DNA of 64,000 nt from the NCBI GenBank assembly GCA_036376245.1, contig DASVAS010000063.1, positions 49,597 through 113,596 of the forward strand. Reading direction: 5' to 3'. Positions within the stretch are counted from its first letter, which is position 1, and each line of letters opens with the position of its first letter. Below are positions 30,613-38,209 of this stretch, in pieces. Source of the DNA: DATARR01 sp036376245. Lineage in GTDB: Bacteria > Acidobacteriota > Thermoanaerobaculia > Multivoradales > UBA5704. The notes under the pieces were generated by a model. The model was not told the origin of the DNA. It saw nothing but the letters and a program-made list of their open reading frames with translations, and made no database searches. The position numbers and the translations under genes are program-made.

Positions 30613-30870
30613 TCAGGCGAGCGCTCCCAACGTCTCCTGGAGCTGCTGGCGCAACAGCGCGAGACCGGCCCCCCCGGGGTCCGGCTGGTCGTAGTAGTTG
30701 TCCCTCGTGCGTGTGCAATCGTCTTTGTCCTGGCTGACGGAGCAACCGCCGCAGTCGGGCGTGGGCGTGCAGGCGCCGCAATCGGGCGGCCGAGTGCGGG
30801 TGCATCCGTCACATGGCCCGCCCCCCTCACCCGACAGACTTACCGTAAGGTCTCGGGACTTGAAGCTCAT
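30613..30870 (-). CDS. Putative RiPP precursor peptide B (CxxC-[ST]x[ST] repeats)
   Basis: 85 residues. The leader MSFKSRDLTVSLSGEGGG matches precursor A. The middle is a modular core: CDGCTRT, CGACTPT, CGGCSVS, then DCTRT, that is three CxxC-[ST]-x-[ST] units plus a partial one. It has seven Cys and eight Ser/Thr, well suited to thioether formation. The C terminus LLRQQLQETLGALA is the shared amphipathic tail. GGGAGG precedes ATG 30870; ATG 30873 and GTG 30876 are adjacent alternatives. It is followed by the HopA1-like lyase and the RRE-kinase-LanC gene, and preceded by tandem kinase 2. I recognise no named family. Confidence 0.72.
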   Translation of the reverse strand: MSFKSRDLTVSLSGEGGGPCDGCTRTRPPDCGACTPTPDCGGCSVSQDKDDCTRTRDNYYDQPDPGGAGLALLRQQLQETLGALA

Positions 30871-30882
30871 CATCACCTCCCT

Positions 30883-30894
30883 GGGGATATCCCC
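30883..30894 (-). promoter_or_regulatory. Perfect palindrome abutting the RBS of precursor B
   Basis: GGGGATATCCCC is a 12-bp perfect palindrome directly before the SD and ATGATGAGC on the minus strand. It mirrors the hairpin before precursor A. Both gaps also contain TCATCGTC further upstream, so the 5' regions are related, not just the coding parts. Confidence 0.5.
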
Positions 30895-30951
30895 GACAAG
30901 ACGATGAAAAGAGATGTTGCTGATTTTTATCAGGCTAGCACAGATCGACCG

Positions 30952-33900
30952 TCACGGCAGGGAGATTTCACAGATCTCGCCCTGATCGTCGGCGCGCACG
31001 ACATAGAGGGCGCGGTCGTCAGGGGCAACGTCAAGCCCGACAAAGGAGGAGCCCACGGGGGGCGCCAGGAGCTGACGGGAGGCTTTCGTCCGGCTGTCGA
31101 GGGCGAAGATCTTCCCTTCGTGGAGATAGACCAGATTCCGTCCGTCGTGGAGCCAGGTGGGCAGCATGCCGTGCCCGGTCATCTGCTCGTACCGGCGCGA
31201 CTCCAACGAAAAAAGGAAGATTCCGCGCTCCCCGGTGGTTCCGGCCAGACGCTTGCCGTCCGGCGACCAGGAAAATGCGAAGAAGGGGCCGCCTCTGGGG
31301 ATGTCGGGCAGCCGCTCCGGAGTCCGCTGCCGCAAAGGCCGGGCAGGATCGATCAACGCGGGTCCGGTGTACCCCAGGCCACAGACCAGCCGGCGACCAT
31401 CCGGCGACCAGAGAGGGAAGAAGATCGGCTCCCCCCGGGTGGCGGTCATCTGCTCGATATCGCTCCCGTCCGGCGCGATGGTCCAGGCGTCATAGCGCCC
31501 TCCGCGGTCCGAGTAGAAGAGGATCCTGCGCCCGTCCGGCGACCATCCGGGATTGCGGTCGCGGAAGATGTCGTCGGTGAGCTGGCGGAGCCCGGAACCG
31601 TCGATCCGGGTGACGAACAGATCCTCCTGGGGAAAACCGGTGGCGAATGCCAACCATTGCCCGTCCGGCGAAACCCGGCAATAGTTCACCTCCCGATAGC
31701 CCTGGGTGACCGGTGTAAGCGGCCCGGTGACCGCCGGGCCATCGGGATCCAACCCCACACGCTCGAGGTACGACCTGCCCTCACGGGTGGCGAAGAGAAT
31801 GCGGCGGCCGTCCCGGGCCAGGCTCATCATCCCGCTCCACTGCGACGGCGTCGTGATCGGCTCGGCTTCGCCTCGCGCTCTGCCCGTGGCTTCGTCAATG
31901 GGGAGGCGCCAGAGGTTCATGCTGCCTCCCCGGTTGCTGGAGAAATAGAGGTATTTCCCATCCGGCGACCACACCGGGTTCCAGTTGAGATAGTCGTCGT
32001 CGGTCACCTGCACGGCATCGCCGCCATCGGCCGAGACGGTCCAGAGCACCCGTTTGGCGGAGTTCAAGGGGACTCCCCAATAGGCGATCCGGTGCCCCCC
32101 CGGGGACCAGCTCGGCTGCACGGAATCGCTCGTGACCACAAGCTTGCTCTGTCCGGAAGCCACGTCCACCCGCCAGATCCGGCTGTCCGTTTTCCGTACA
32201 TCGGGCGCGCCGACACCCTCGGTCGCCACCAGGATCTCCTTCCCATCCGGCGACCATGCGGGGTTGTAGCCGAACCTCGTGACACGCTTGACCGACTCGC
32301 CCGTGGCGCCCATGACGAAGACGCCGCCGCCGTCCCGCTCCGAGCGGAAGGCGATCCGCTCTCCATCGGGAGAGAAGGCGGGATGAGTGTCGTCCACCGG
32401 AGAGTCCCCGGTGAGCGGGATGGGATTGCCGCCGCCGATCCGCTGGAGATAGATGTCGAGGTCCCCCCGGGGGGAGGTCCTGACGTAGGCGAAGAAGTCT
32501 CCGTCCGGAGAGAGGGTGGGGAACCACTCCCGCCCTTCCTGGTCGGTCAGCCGGTGGAAGCTGGTTTTGACCGGCGGGGCCTGGGAAGATCCGCCCGCGC
32601 GTCCGAGGAGGAGGTAGAGAACCCATCCCGCCAGCGCCGCCGCGATGAGGGCCGCGCCCCACCACCCGAGGCGACGCCGGCGCTCCAGGTCATGTTGCAG
32701 GGTGCCGGTGAGCGGCTGTCCCCGCAGCTCGCGCAGGATCGCCAGCGGCTCGTCCAGGGTGGGATAGCGGTCCGCCGGCGACTTCGCCAGCAGGCGCTCC
32801 ACCATCCGCGCCAGCACCGGCGGGACCTCCGGCCGGAGATGGTCGAGGGGCTCCGGGCTCGCCTTGAGGAGCGAGTGGATCACCGCCTGCTCGTGCTCGC
32901 CCCGGAACGGCCGGTGGCCCGCCAGCATCTCGTAGAGGACCACCCCGAGGGACCAGAGGTCGGCCCGGGCGTCCACGGTCTCCCCCAGGGCCTGCTCCGG
33001 GGCCATGTAGGCGGGCGTTCCGGCGGCGGAGCCGGTGCGGGAAACCGCCGCGCCCATCAGCTTGGCGAGGCCGAAATCCAGGATCTTCACCACGCCGTCG
33101 CCGGTGATCATGATGTTCGCCGGCTTGAGGTCCCGATGGACGATGCCGTTGCGGTGGGCCTTGGTGAGGCCGCGGGCGATCTGCTCGCTGATTTCCAGGA
33201 CCTCCTCCAGCGGCAGCGGTCCGCGCCCGATCCGTCGGCGCAGGGTCTCGCCGTCGTAGCGCGGCATGGCCAGGTAGAGCCGGCCGTCCACGGCCTCCCC
33301 CAGCTCCAGGATGGTGCACAGGTTGGGATGGTCCAGGGCCGAGGCCGCCCGGGCCTCCAGCATGAAGCGGGCCTTGGCGTCCGGGTCCCGTGTCAGCTCC
33401 GGCGGCAGGAACTTGAGGGCCACCACGCGGGAGAGCCGGGTGTCCTCGGCCTGGTAGACCACCCCCATGCCGCCGCCCCCGAGGTATTCGAGCACCCGGT
33501 AGGGACCGATCTTCCGCCCGATCAATCCCTCGCCCGGCACCTCCGGCAGCGCGGGCGCGGCGTGGGTTGGCGAACGGGGCAGATCCAGGAGGGTCTGGTC
33601 GCCGTCGTCTCCGCTCCGGGAGGTCTTCAGACCAGGGGTCAGGTCCCGGAGCTCCGCCAGCATCCGCTCCATGTCCGGAGGGCGGTCGTCCGGGTGTTTG
33701 CTCAACGCCCTTTCCACGATCCTGTCGAGAGCAGGAGGCACGCCGGAGCGGAGGGCGGACATGGAGGGCGGATGATGGTGGAGGATCCCGCGGACGATCT
33801 CGCGCTCGTCGGAGCCTTCGAAGGGGAGGCGGCCGGCCACCATCTCGTAGAGCACCACACCCAGGGACCAGACGTCCGCGCGGGCGTCGGCGGCCTCGCC

Positions 33901-34443
33901 CCGGAACTGCTCGGGGGGCATGTAGGACAGCGTCCCCATCGCCGTGCCCGCCCGGGTGAGGCGGGACTGGTCGGTGAGCCGGGCGATGCCGAAGTCCACG
34001 ATCTTCACCATGCCGTCCCGGGTGAGGATCACGTTGGCCGGCTTGATGTCGCGGTGGATGACGCCGCGCTCGTGGGCCTTGGCGAGGCCGGCGGCGATCT
34101 GGCAGGCGATCTCCACGGCCTCCGCGACGGTCAGGGGGCCGCCGTCCAGGCGCTCGCGGAGCGTCTCGCCCTCGCAGAAGGCCATGGCGAGGAAGACGGC
34201 GCCGTCCTCGGTCTCGCCGATCTCGTAGAGGGTGCAGATGTTGGGGTGATCGAGGGAGGAGGCGGCGCGGGCTTCGCGGAGAAAACGTTTCTTCTCGTCC
34301 TCGGGGGCGCCGCGCTGGGAGGCCAGGAACTTCAGCGCCACCACCCGGTCGAGCCTGAGGTCCAGGGCCTTGTAGACGATACCCATGCCTCCGCCGCCCA
34401 GGCGGTCGAGGATGCGGTAATGCGAGACCGTTTCGCCGATCAA
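30952..34443 (-). CDS. Tandem Ser/Thr kinase with TolB-like beta-propeller (sensor kinase 2)
   Basis: 1163 residues, paralogous to the kinase at 22602-26129 over its full length. Kinase 1: GGGGMG loop, Lys38, HRDIKPAN 130-137, DFG 150-152. Kinase 2 has GGGGMG, VALKFL, HRDLKPAN, DFGLAKL and YMAPEQ. A TM helix follows (WWGAALIAAALAGWVLYLLL) and then a propeller with FSPDGERIAF, WSPDGKEIL and WSPDGRRIL blades. Start TTG 34443 overlaps the wax-ester-synthase-like gene's TGA (TTGA). Precursor B begins 81 bases after the stop. The repeated pairing of this kinase type with a precursor suggests it senses or controls the peptide pathway; that is inference. Confidence 0.93.
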   Translation of the reverse strand: MIGETVSHYRILDRLGGGGMGIVYKALDLRLDRVVALKFLASQRGAPEDEKKRFLREARAASSLDHPNICTLYEIGETEDGAVFLAMAFCEGETLRERLDGGPLTVAEAVEIACQIAAGLAKAHERGVIHRDIKPANVILTRDGMVKIVDFGIARLTDQSRLTRAGTAMGTLSYMPPEQFRGEAADARADVWSLGVVLYEMVAGRLPFEGSDEREIVRGILHHHPPSMSALRSGVPPALDRIVERALSKHPDDRPPDMERMLAELRDLTPGLKTSRSGDDGDQTLLDLPRSPTHAAPALPEVPGEGLIGRKIGPYRVLEYLGGGGMGVVYQAEDTRLSRVVALKFLPPELTRDPDAKARFMLEARAASALDHPNLCTILELGEAVDGRLYLAMPRYDGETLRRRIGRGPLPLEEVLEISEQIARGLTKAHRNGIVHRDLKPANIMITGDGVVKILDFGLAKLMGAAVSRTGSAAGTPAYMAPEQALGETVDARADLWSLGVVLYEMLAGHRPFRGEHEQAVIHSLLKASPEPLDHLRPEVPPVLARMVERLLAKSPADRYPTLDEPLAILRELRGQPLTGTLQHDLERRRRLGWWGAALIAAALAGWVLYLLLGRAGGSSQAPPVKTSFHRLTDQEGREWFPTLSPDGDFFAYVRTSPRGDLDIYLQRIGGGNPIPLTGDSPVDDTHPAFSPDGERIAFRSERDGGGVFVMGATGESVKRVTRFGYNPAWSPDGKEILVATEGVGAPDVRKTDSRIWRVDVASGQSKLVVTSDSVQPSWSPGGHRIAYWGVPLNSAKRVLWTVSADGGDAVQVTDDDYLNWNPVWSPDGKYLYFSSNRGGSMNLWRLPIDEATGRARGEAEPITTPSQWSGMMSLARDGRRILFATREGRSYLERVGLDPDGPAVTGPLTPVTQGYREVNYCRVSPDGQWLAFATGFPQEDLFVTRIDGSGLRQLTDDIFRDRNPGWSPDGRRILFYSDRGGRYDAWTIAPDGSDIEQMTATRGEPIFFPLWSPDGRRLVCGLGYTGPALIDPARPLRQRTPERLPDIPRGGPFFAFSWSPDGKRLAGTTGERGIFLFSLESRRYEQMTGHGMLPTWLHDGRNLVYLHEGKIFALDSRTKASRQLLAPPVGSSFVGLDVAPDDRALYVVRADDQGEICEISLP

Positions 34444-35873
34444 GCGCGCTTGTGTCCCTGGGGCCGCCTCGCCGCCCGGGCCCGCAGCTCTTCGAACTCC
34501 TCGTGGAAACCTCGCACGATGGCCTCGGGGTCCGGCACCAGCCCCGCGTCCGAGGCGAGCCCCATCCGGACGTGGCCGGCGTAGCTGAAGATGCTGATGC
34601 CGAGCCCCACCCGGCCCGACTGCGGCACCCAGAAGAAGATCTCCTTGATGGGCCTGCCCGCGAGGTAGAGCACCTCCCGGGGACCGGGTACGTTGGTCAT
34701 CACCGCCGTGGTCTTGGCGGCGAAGACGTCCACCACGATCTTCTGCACCAGCTCGGGGCTGACCCCCAGCAGCTTGAGGATGTTGTAGACCACGATGGGC
34801 TCGGCCGAGCGCTTCAGGCTCATCGACCGCCGGTGCAGCTCCGCCAGCCGCTCCACCGGATCCTCGATCCCCACCGGCAGCGAGAGGAAGATCAGGCCGA
34901 ACTGGTTGCCCAGGTCCGACATCTCGTCCAGCGACCGCAGGTTGACCGGCATCGCGGCCCGGAAGTTGAGGCCGTTCGCCTTCTCCCCCCGGTGGCCCAG
35001 GTAGCGCCGCAGCCCGCCCGTCATGGCCGAGAGCAGGACGTCGTTGACCGTCCCCTTGAGGGCCTTGCCGACCGCCTTGACCTCCTCCACCGTCAACGGA
35101 TCCGACCACGCGACCCGTTTGGGGACGCCCAGGGGGCCCTTGTAGATCGTGTCCGGATCGGACGGACGGAGCACGAGGCGACCCAGGGCGGTCGTGGAGG
35201 CCACACCCGTGACCATGGCGTTCATGGACTTGAACGCCTGGGCGGTCTGCTCGAGCAGCCGCATGCCGTCCGGCATGACGCGCTGGGCGAGCTCCTTGGC
35301 GGCCTCGAGGCCCCGGGGCGGCTTGCGGAAGAGCTCGGTGAAAGGGTTGTCCTCGAGATCGCCGTCGGGATCGGGCCCGGCCGGCTTCCCCACCGTCAGA
35401 TCGGTCAGCGAGAGCAGCACCAGCAGGAGGGCCATGCCGTCCCCGATGCAGTGATGGAGGCGGGCCATCAGGACGCAGCCCTGGCCCTTGTAGCGCTCCA
35501 GGAGATGGAAGCTCCAGAGCGGCCGCTTCGGAGGGAGGGGATCGCTCATCAGGCTGCTGACGATCTCCCGCAGGACGTTGTCGTCGCCGGGGGCGGGCAG
35601 CTCCATGCGATGGATGTGCTGATCGAGCTCGAACTCCGGGTCTTCCTCCCAGTAGGGATCGTCCTTGTAGTGGATGATGTGCTGGCGGAAGCGGCGGATG
35701 GGCAGGAGACGCCGCCGCAGGAGGGCCTTGATCCGTTCGAGGTCCACCGGCTCGTCCAGCACCAGCACGCCGTTGATGATCATCAGGTTGGCCGGATCGT
35801 CCATCCGCAACCAGGCGTGATCGACGGCGGAGAGCGGTTCCCGCATCTCATCGGTTTCTTCCGGAGAGACCAA
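34440..35873 (-). CDS. Wax ester synthase / diacylglycerol acyltransferase (WS/DGAT)
   Basis: 477 residues. The catalytic HHxxxDG motif is LHHCIGDGMALLLV. The N terminus MREPLSAVDHAWLRMDDP and the C-terminal DVFAAKTTAVMTNVPGPRE and NILKLLG match the WES_acyltransf and DUF1298 halves. The enzyme esterifies acyl-CoA with fatty alcohol or diacylglycerol to make storage lipid. TTG 35873 is preferred because GGAGGAGGA lies ~8 bases upstream; ATG 35846 is the alternative with a poorer SD. Its stop overlaps the start of tandem kinase 2. Acyl-activating enzymes are encoded nearby at 36731-41029. Confidence 0.92.
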   Translation of the reverse strand: MVSPEETDEMREPLSAVDHAWLRMDDPANLMIINGVLVLDEPVDLERIKALLRRRLLPIRRFRQHIIHYKDDPYWEEDPEFELDQHIHRMELPAPGDDNVLREIVSSLMSDPLPPKRPLWSFHLLERYKGQGCVLMARLHHCIGDGMALLLVLLSLTDLTVGKPAGPDPDGDLEDNPFTELFRKPPRGLEAAKELAQRVMPDGMRLLEQTAQAFKSMNAMVTGVASTTALGRLVLRPSDPDTIYKGPLGVPKRVAWSDPLTVEEVKAVGKALKGTVNDVLLSAMTGGLRRYLGHRGEKANGLNFRAAMPVNLRSLDEMSDLGNQFGLIFLSLPVGIEDPVERLAELHRRSMSLKRSAEPIVVYNILKLLGVSPELVQKIVVDVFAAKTTAVMTNVPGPREVLYLAGRPIKEIFFWVPQSGRVGLGISIFSYAGHVRMGLASDAGLVPDPEAIVRGFHEEFEELRARAARRPQGHKRA

Positions 35874-35946
35874 GGCGTTCCTCCTCCCTGACGTGACAGG
35901 CGAAGTTTACACCCCGGGCTCCCGGTTATGATGGGTCGATCCCGCC

Positions 35947-36729
35947 ATGCCGACCCGCGCCCACACCTTCGACGCCGTCGCCTTCGTGGAGAATCTCTCG
36001 CTCAGGGAGATGAGCGCCGCCATCCCCGAGGCCCGGGGAGGCGTCCACGATCTGCGCCTCGCCCTGCCCGGCGGCGGCGAGGTCTTCCTCTACCCCTTCG
36101 GCGCCGTGGTCTTCCGGGACGTGCCGCGGGAAGGGCGCGAAAGCTTCCTGGGCCGCCTGCGCCAGCTCCGCCCGAACCTCACCGCCGAGATCGTCCGCGA
36201 GGACTTCGCCGTCCGGGAAGAGGAAGGCGCGGAGATCGGCCTGGCGGAAGGGGTGCTCACCGTGGACCGCCTGACCGCCGCGCGGGCGGCCATCGTGGCC
36301 CAGACCGTGGCCCAGAGCGCGGCCATGGAGTATTACGAGCGGATCGTCGACAAGCTCTTCGAGCGCACGGGCGACCTGGTGGCCCGCCTGGAGGTCCGCG
36401 GCACCGTCCCCCTGCGGGTCCGCCCCCTCCACCGCTTCATCGGCGAGGCGGTGGGCACCCGCAGCGAGGTGCTCTCGGTCCTCCACCTCCTGGACAAGCC
36501 CGACGCGGTCTGGGACGACCCGGCCATGGACCTCATCTATGACGACCTGCGGGCGGAGTTCGATCTCACCGACCGCTACCACGCGCTGGAATCCAAGATC
36601 CGCGGCGTCCAGGAAGCCCTGGAGCTGGTGCTGGACGTCGCCCGCGACCGCCGCCTCGTCCTCCTGGAGTCCGCGATCGTGCTGCTGATCGTGGTCGAGC
36701 TGGTGTTGTCGTTGCTGAAGCTGTATTGA
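35947..36729 (+). CDS. RMD1/YagE-family (DUF155) protein
   Basis: 260 residues. The N-terminal part has EVFLYPFGAVVFRDVP, the conserved region around the FxxGxxVxW-type motif of DUF155. The middle carries VAQSAAMEYYERIVDKL. The end has YHALESKIRGVQEALELV followed by RLVLLESAIVLLIVVELVL, one C-terminal transmembrane helix, typical of the family. In yeast Rmd1 and relatives are mitochondrial membrane proteins of unclear biochemical role. It diverges from the WS/DGAT gene and converges on the acyl-CoA synthetase gene with one base between stops. Confidence 0.82.
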   Translation: MPTRAHTFDAVAFVENLSLREMSAAIPEARGGVHDLRLALPGGGEVFLYPFGAVVFRDVPREGRESFLGRLRQLRPNLTAEIVREDFAVREEEGAEIGLAEGVLTVDRLTAARAAIVAQTVAQSAAMEYYERIVDKLFERTGDLVARLEVRGTVPLRVRPLHRFIGEAVGTRSEVLSVLHLLDKPDAVWDDPAMDLIYDDLRAEFDLTDRYHALESKIRGVQEALELVLDVARDRRLVLLESAIVLLIVVELVLSLLKLY

Positions 36730-36730
36730 C

Positions 36731-38209
36731 TTACCTGGGCAGCAGGTGCTTCTGCACCTTCCCCAGCGCGTTGCGCGGCAGGGATTCGACGGCCCGGATC
36801 TCCCGCGGCACCTTGAAGCCGGCCATCTGGGACTTGCAGAAGGCGATCAGCTCGTCGGGGTCCACGGGTGAGTCGGCGACGATCCAGGCCGCGGGGACCT
36901 CGCCCCACTCCGGATGGGGACGGCCCGCCACCGCGGCCTCGCGGACTCCGGGGAAGGAGGCCAGCACCTCCTCCACCTCGCGGGGGTAGATGTTGAAGCC
37001 GCCGCTGAGGATCAGCTCGCTGCTGCGGCCGAGCAGGGTGACGTAGCCCGTCTCCGGGTCCTTCCGCGCCAGGTCTCCGGTGCGGAACCAGCGCCGGCCG
37101 AGATCGTCGTGGACGAAGCTCTCCGCCGTCTTCTCGGGAGCGCGCCAGTAGCCGGAGAAGACGTTCGAGCCGCGGACCAGGAGATCCCCCTCCCCGCCGG
37201 GCTCCACGTCCTGGCCCCCGCGGTCCACGATGCGGATCGAGACGCCCGGCAGCGGCGTCCCCACCGTGCCCGGACGCCGCTCTCCGGCGTAGGGGTTGCT
37301 CAGGTTCATCCCCGTCTCGGTCATGCCGTAGCGCTCCAGGATGTCGTGGCCGGTCAGCTCGCGGAAGGCCTCGAAGGTCTCCGGCGACAGCGGGGCGCTC
37401 CCGGAGCAGAAGAGGCGCATGTGGGAGAGGCTTCCCCTGCCCCGCGACCGCAGCTCCTCCACCAGCCGGACGTACATGGTCGGGACGCCGAAGAAAAGCG
37501 TGGCCTCGCCCGCGAGCAGCTCATCGGCGACTCCGGCGGCGTCGAACCGCGGCCGCAGGCGCACCGTCGCTCCCGCCGCCAGGGCGCAGGTGAGCCCCAC
37601 GACCAGGCCGTGCGTGTGGAAGAGAGGAAGCGTGAGAAGGAGCGTGTCGGTCCGCTCCCAGGCCCAGGCGGCCAGGAGGCCCGTCACCGTCGCCAGGACG
37701 TTGTCGTGGGTGATCTCGGCCCCCTTGCTCCGTCCCGTGGTTCCCGAGGTGTAGAGAAGCATGGCGAGATCGCTCCCCTCCACCAGGGGCGGGACGAATT
37801 CGCCGGCCCGCCAGCCCGCGAGATCCTCGGCGAGGATCACCTCCCCGACGCTCCGGCGCTCGTCCGGCGCCAGCTCGTCCAGCCAGGGAAGCTGGGCCTT
37901 CTCGGTCAGCAGCAGCCGCGGCTCGGCGTCCGTCAGCATGTGGGCGATCTCGCGCCGCCGGTAGGCGAGGTTGATGGGGACCATCACCGCGCCGAGCTGG
38001 AGGACCGCCAGGTACGCCGCGACGAATTCGGGCCGGTTGCCGAGGAAGAAGGCCACCCGGTCCCCCTTCCGCAACCCCCGCTCCGCAAACCCGGCGGCGA
38101 GGCGGTCGGCGTCCGCGAACAGCTCGCGGTACGGGATGGATCTCCCCTCGAACCCGAGCGCGGTCCGCTCCGGCGCCCGGCGGCAGGCGAAAAGGTCGTG
38201 GAGGTTCAT
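36731..38209 (-). CDS. Acyl-CoA synthetase (MatB/long-chain type AMP-binding enzyme)
   Basis: 492 residues. The ANL signatures are complete: P-loop LLYTSGTTGRSKGAEITH, A5 ERYGMTETGM, A7 RWFRTGDLAR, hinge GRSSELILSGGFNIYP, and the catalytic Lys in LPRNALGKVQKHLL. AYRRREIAHML is typical of malonyl-CoA-synthetase-like members. It converts a carboxylate to acyl-CoA through an acyl-AMP. ATG 38209 directly abuts the upstream TGA, so it is coupled to the ACP-FAAL-PlsC gene. Substrate (malonate-like versus fatty acid) is not decided by what I can see. Confidence 0.92.
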   Translation of the reverse strand: MNLHDLFACRRAPERTALGFEGRSIPYRELFADADRLAAGFAERGLRKGDRVAFFLGNRPEFVAAYLAVLQLGAVMVPINLAYRRREIAHMLTDAEPRLLLTEKAQLPWLDELAPDERRSVGEVILAEDLAGWRAGEFVPPLVEGSDLAMLLYTSGTTGRSKGAEITHDNVLATVTGLLAAWAWERTDTLLLTLPLFHTHGLVVGLTCALAAGATVRLRPRFDAAGVADELLAGEATLFFGVPTMYVRLVEELRSRGRGSLSHMRLFCSGSAPLSPETFEAFRELTGHDILERYGMTETGMNLSNPYAGERRPGTVGTPLPGVSIRIVDRGGQDVEPGGEGDLLVRGSNVFSGYWRAPEKTAESFVHDDLGRRWFRTGDLARKDPETGYVTLLGRSSELILSGGFNIYPREVEEVLASFPGVREAAVAGRPHPEWGEVPAAWIVADSPVDPDELIAFCKSQMAGFKVPREIRAVESLPRNALGKVQKHLLPR

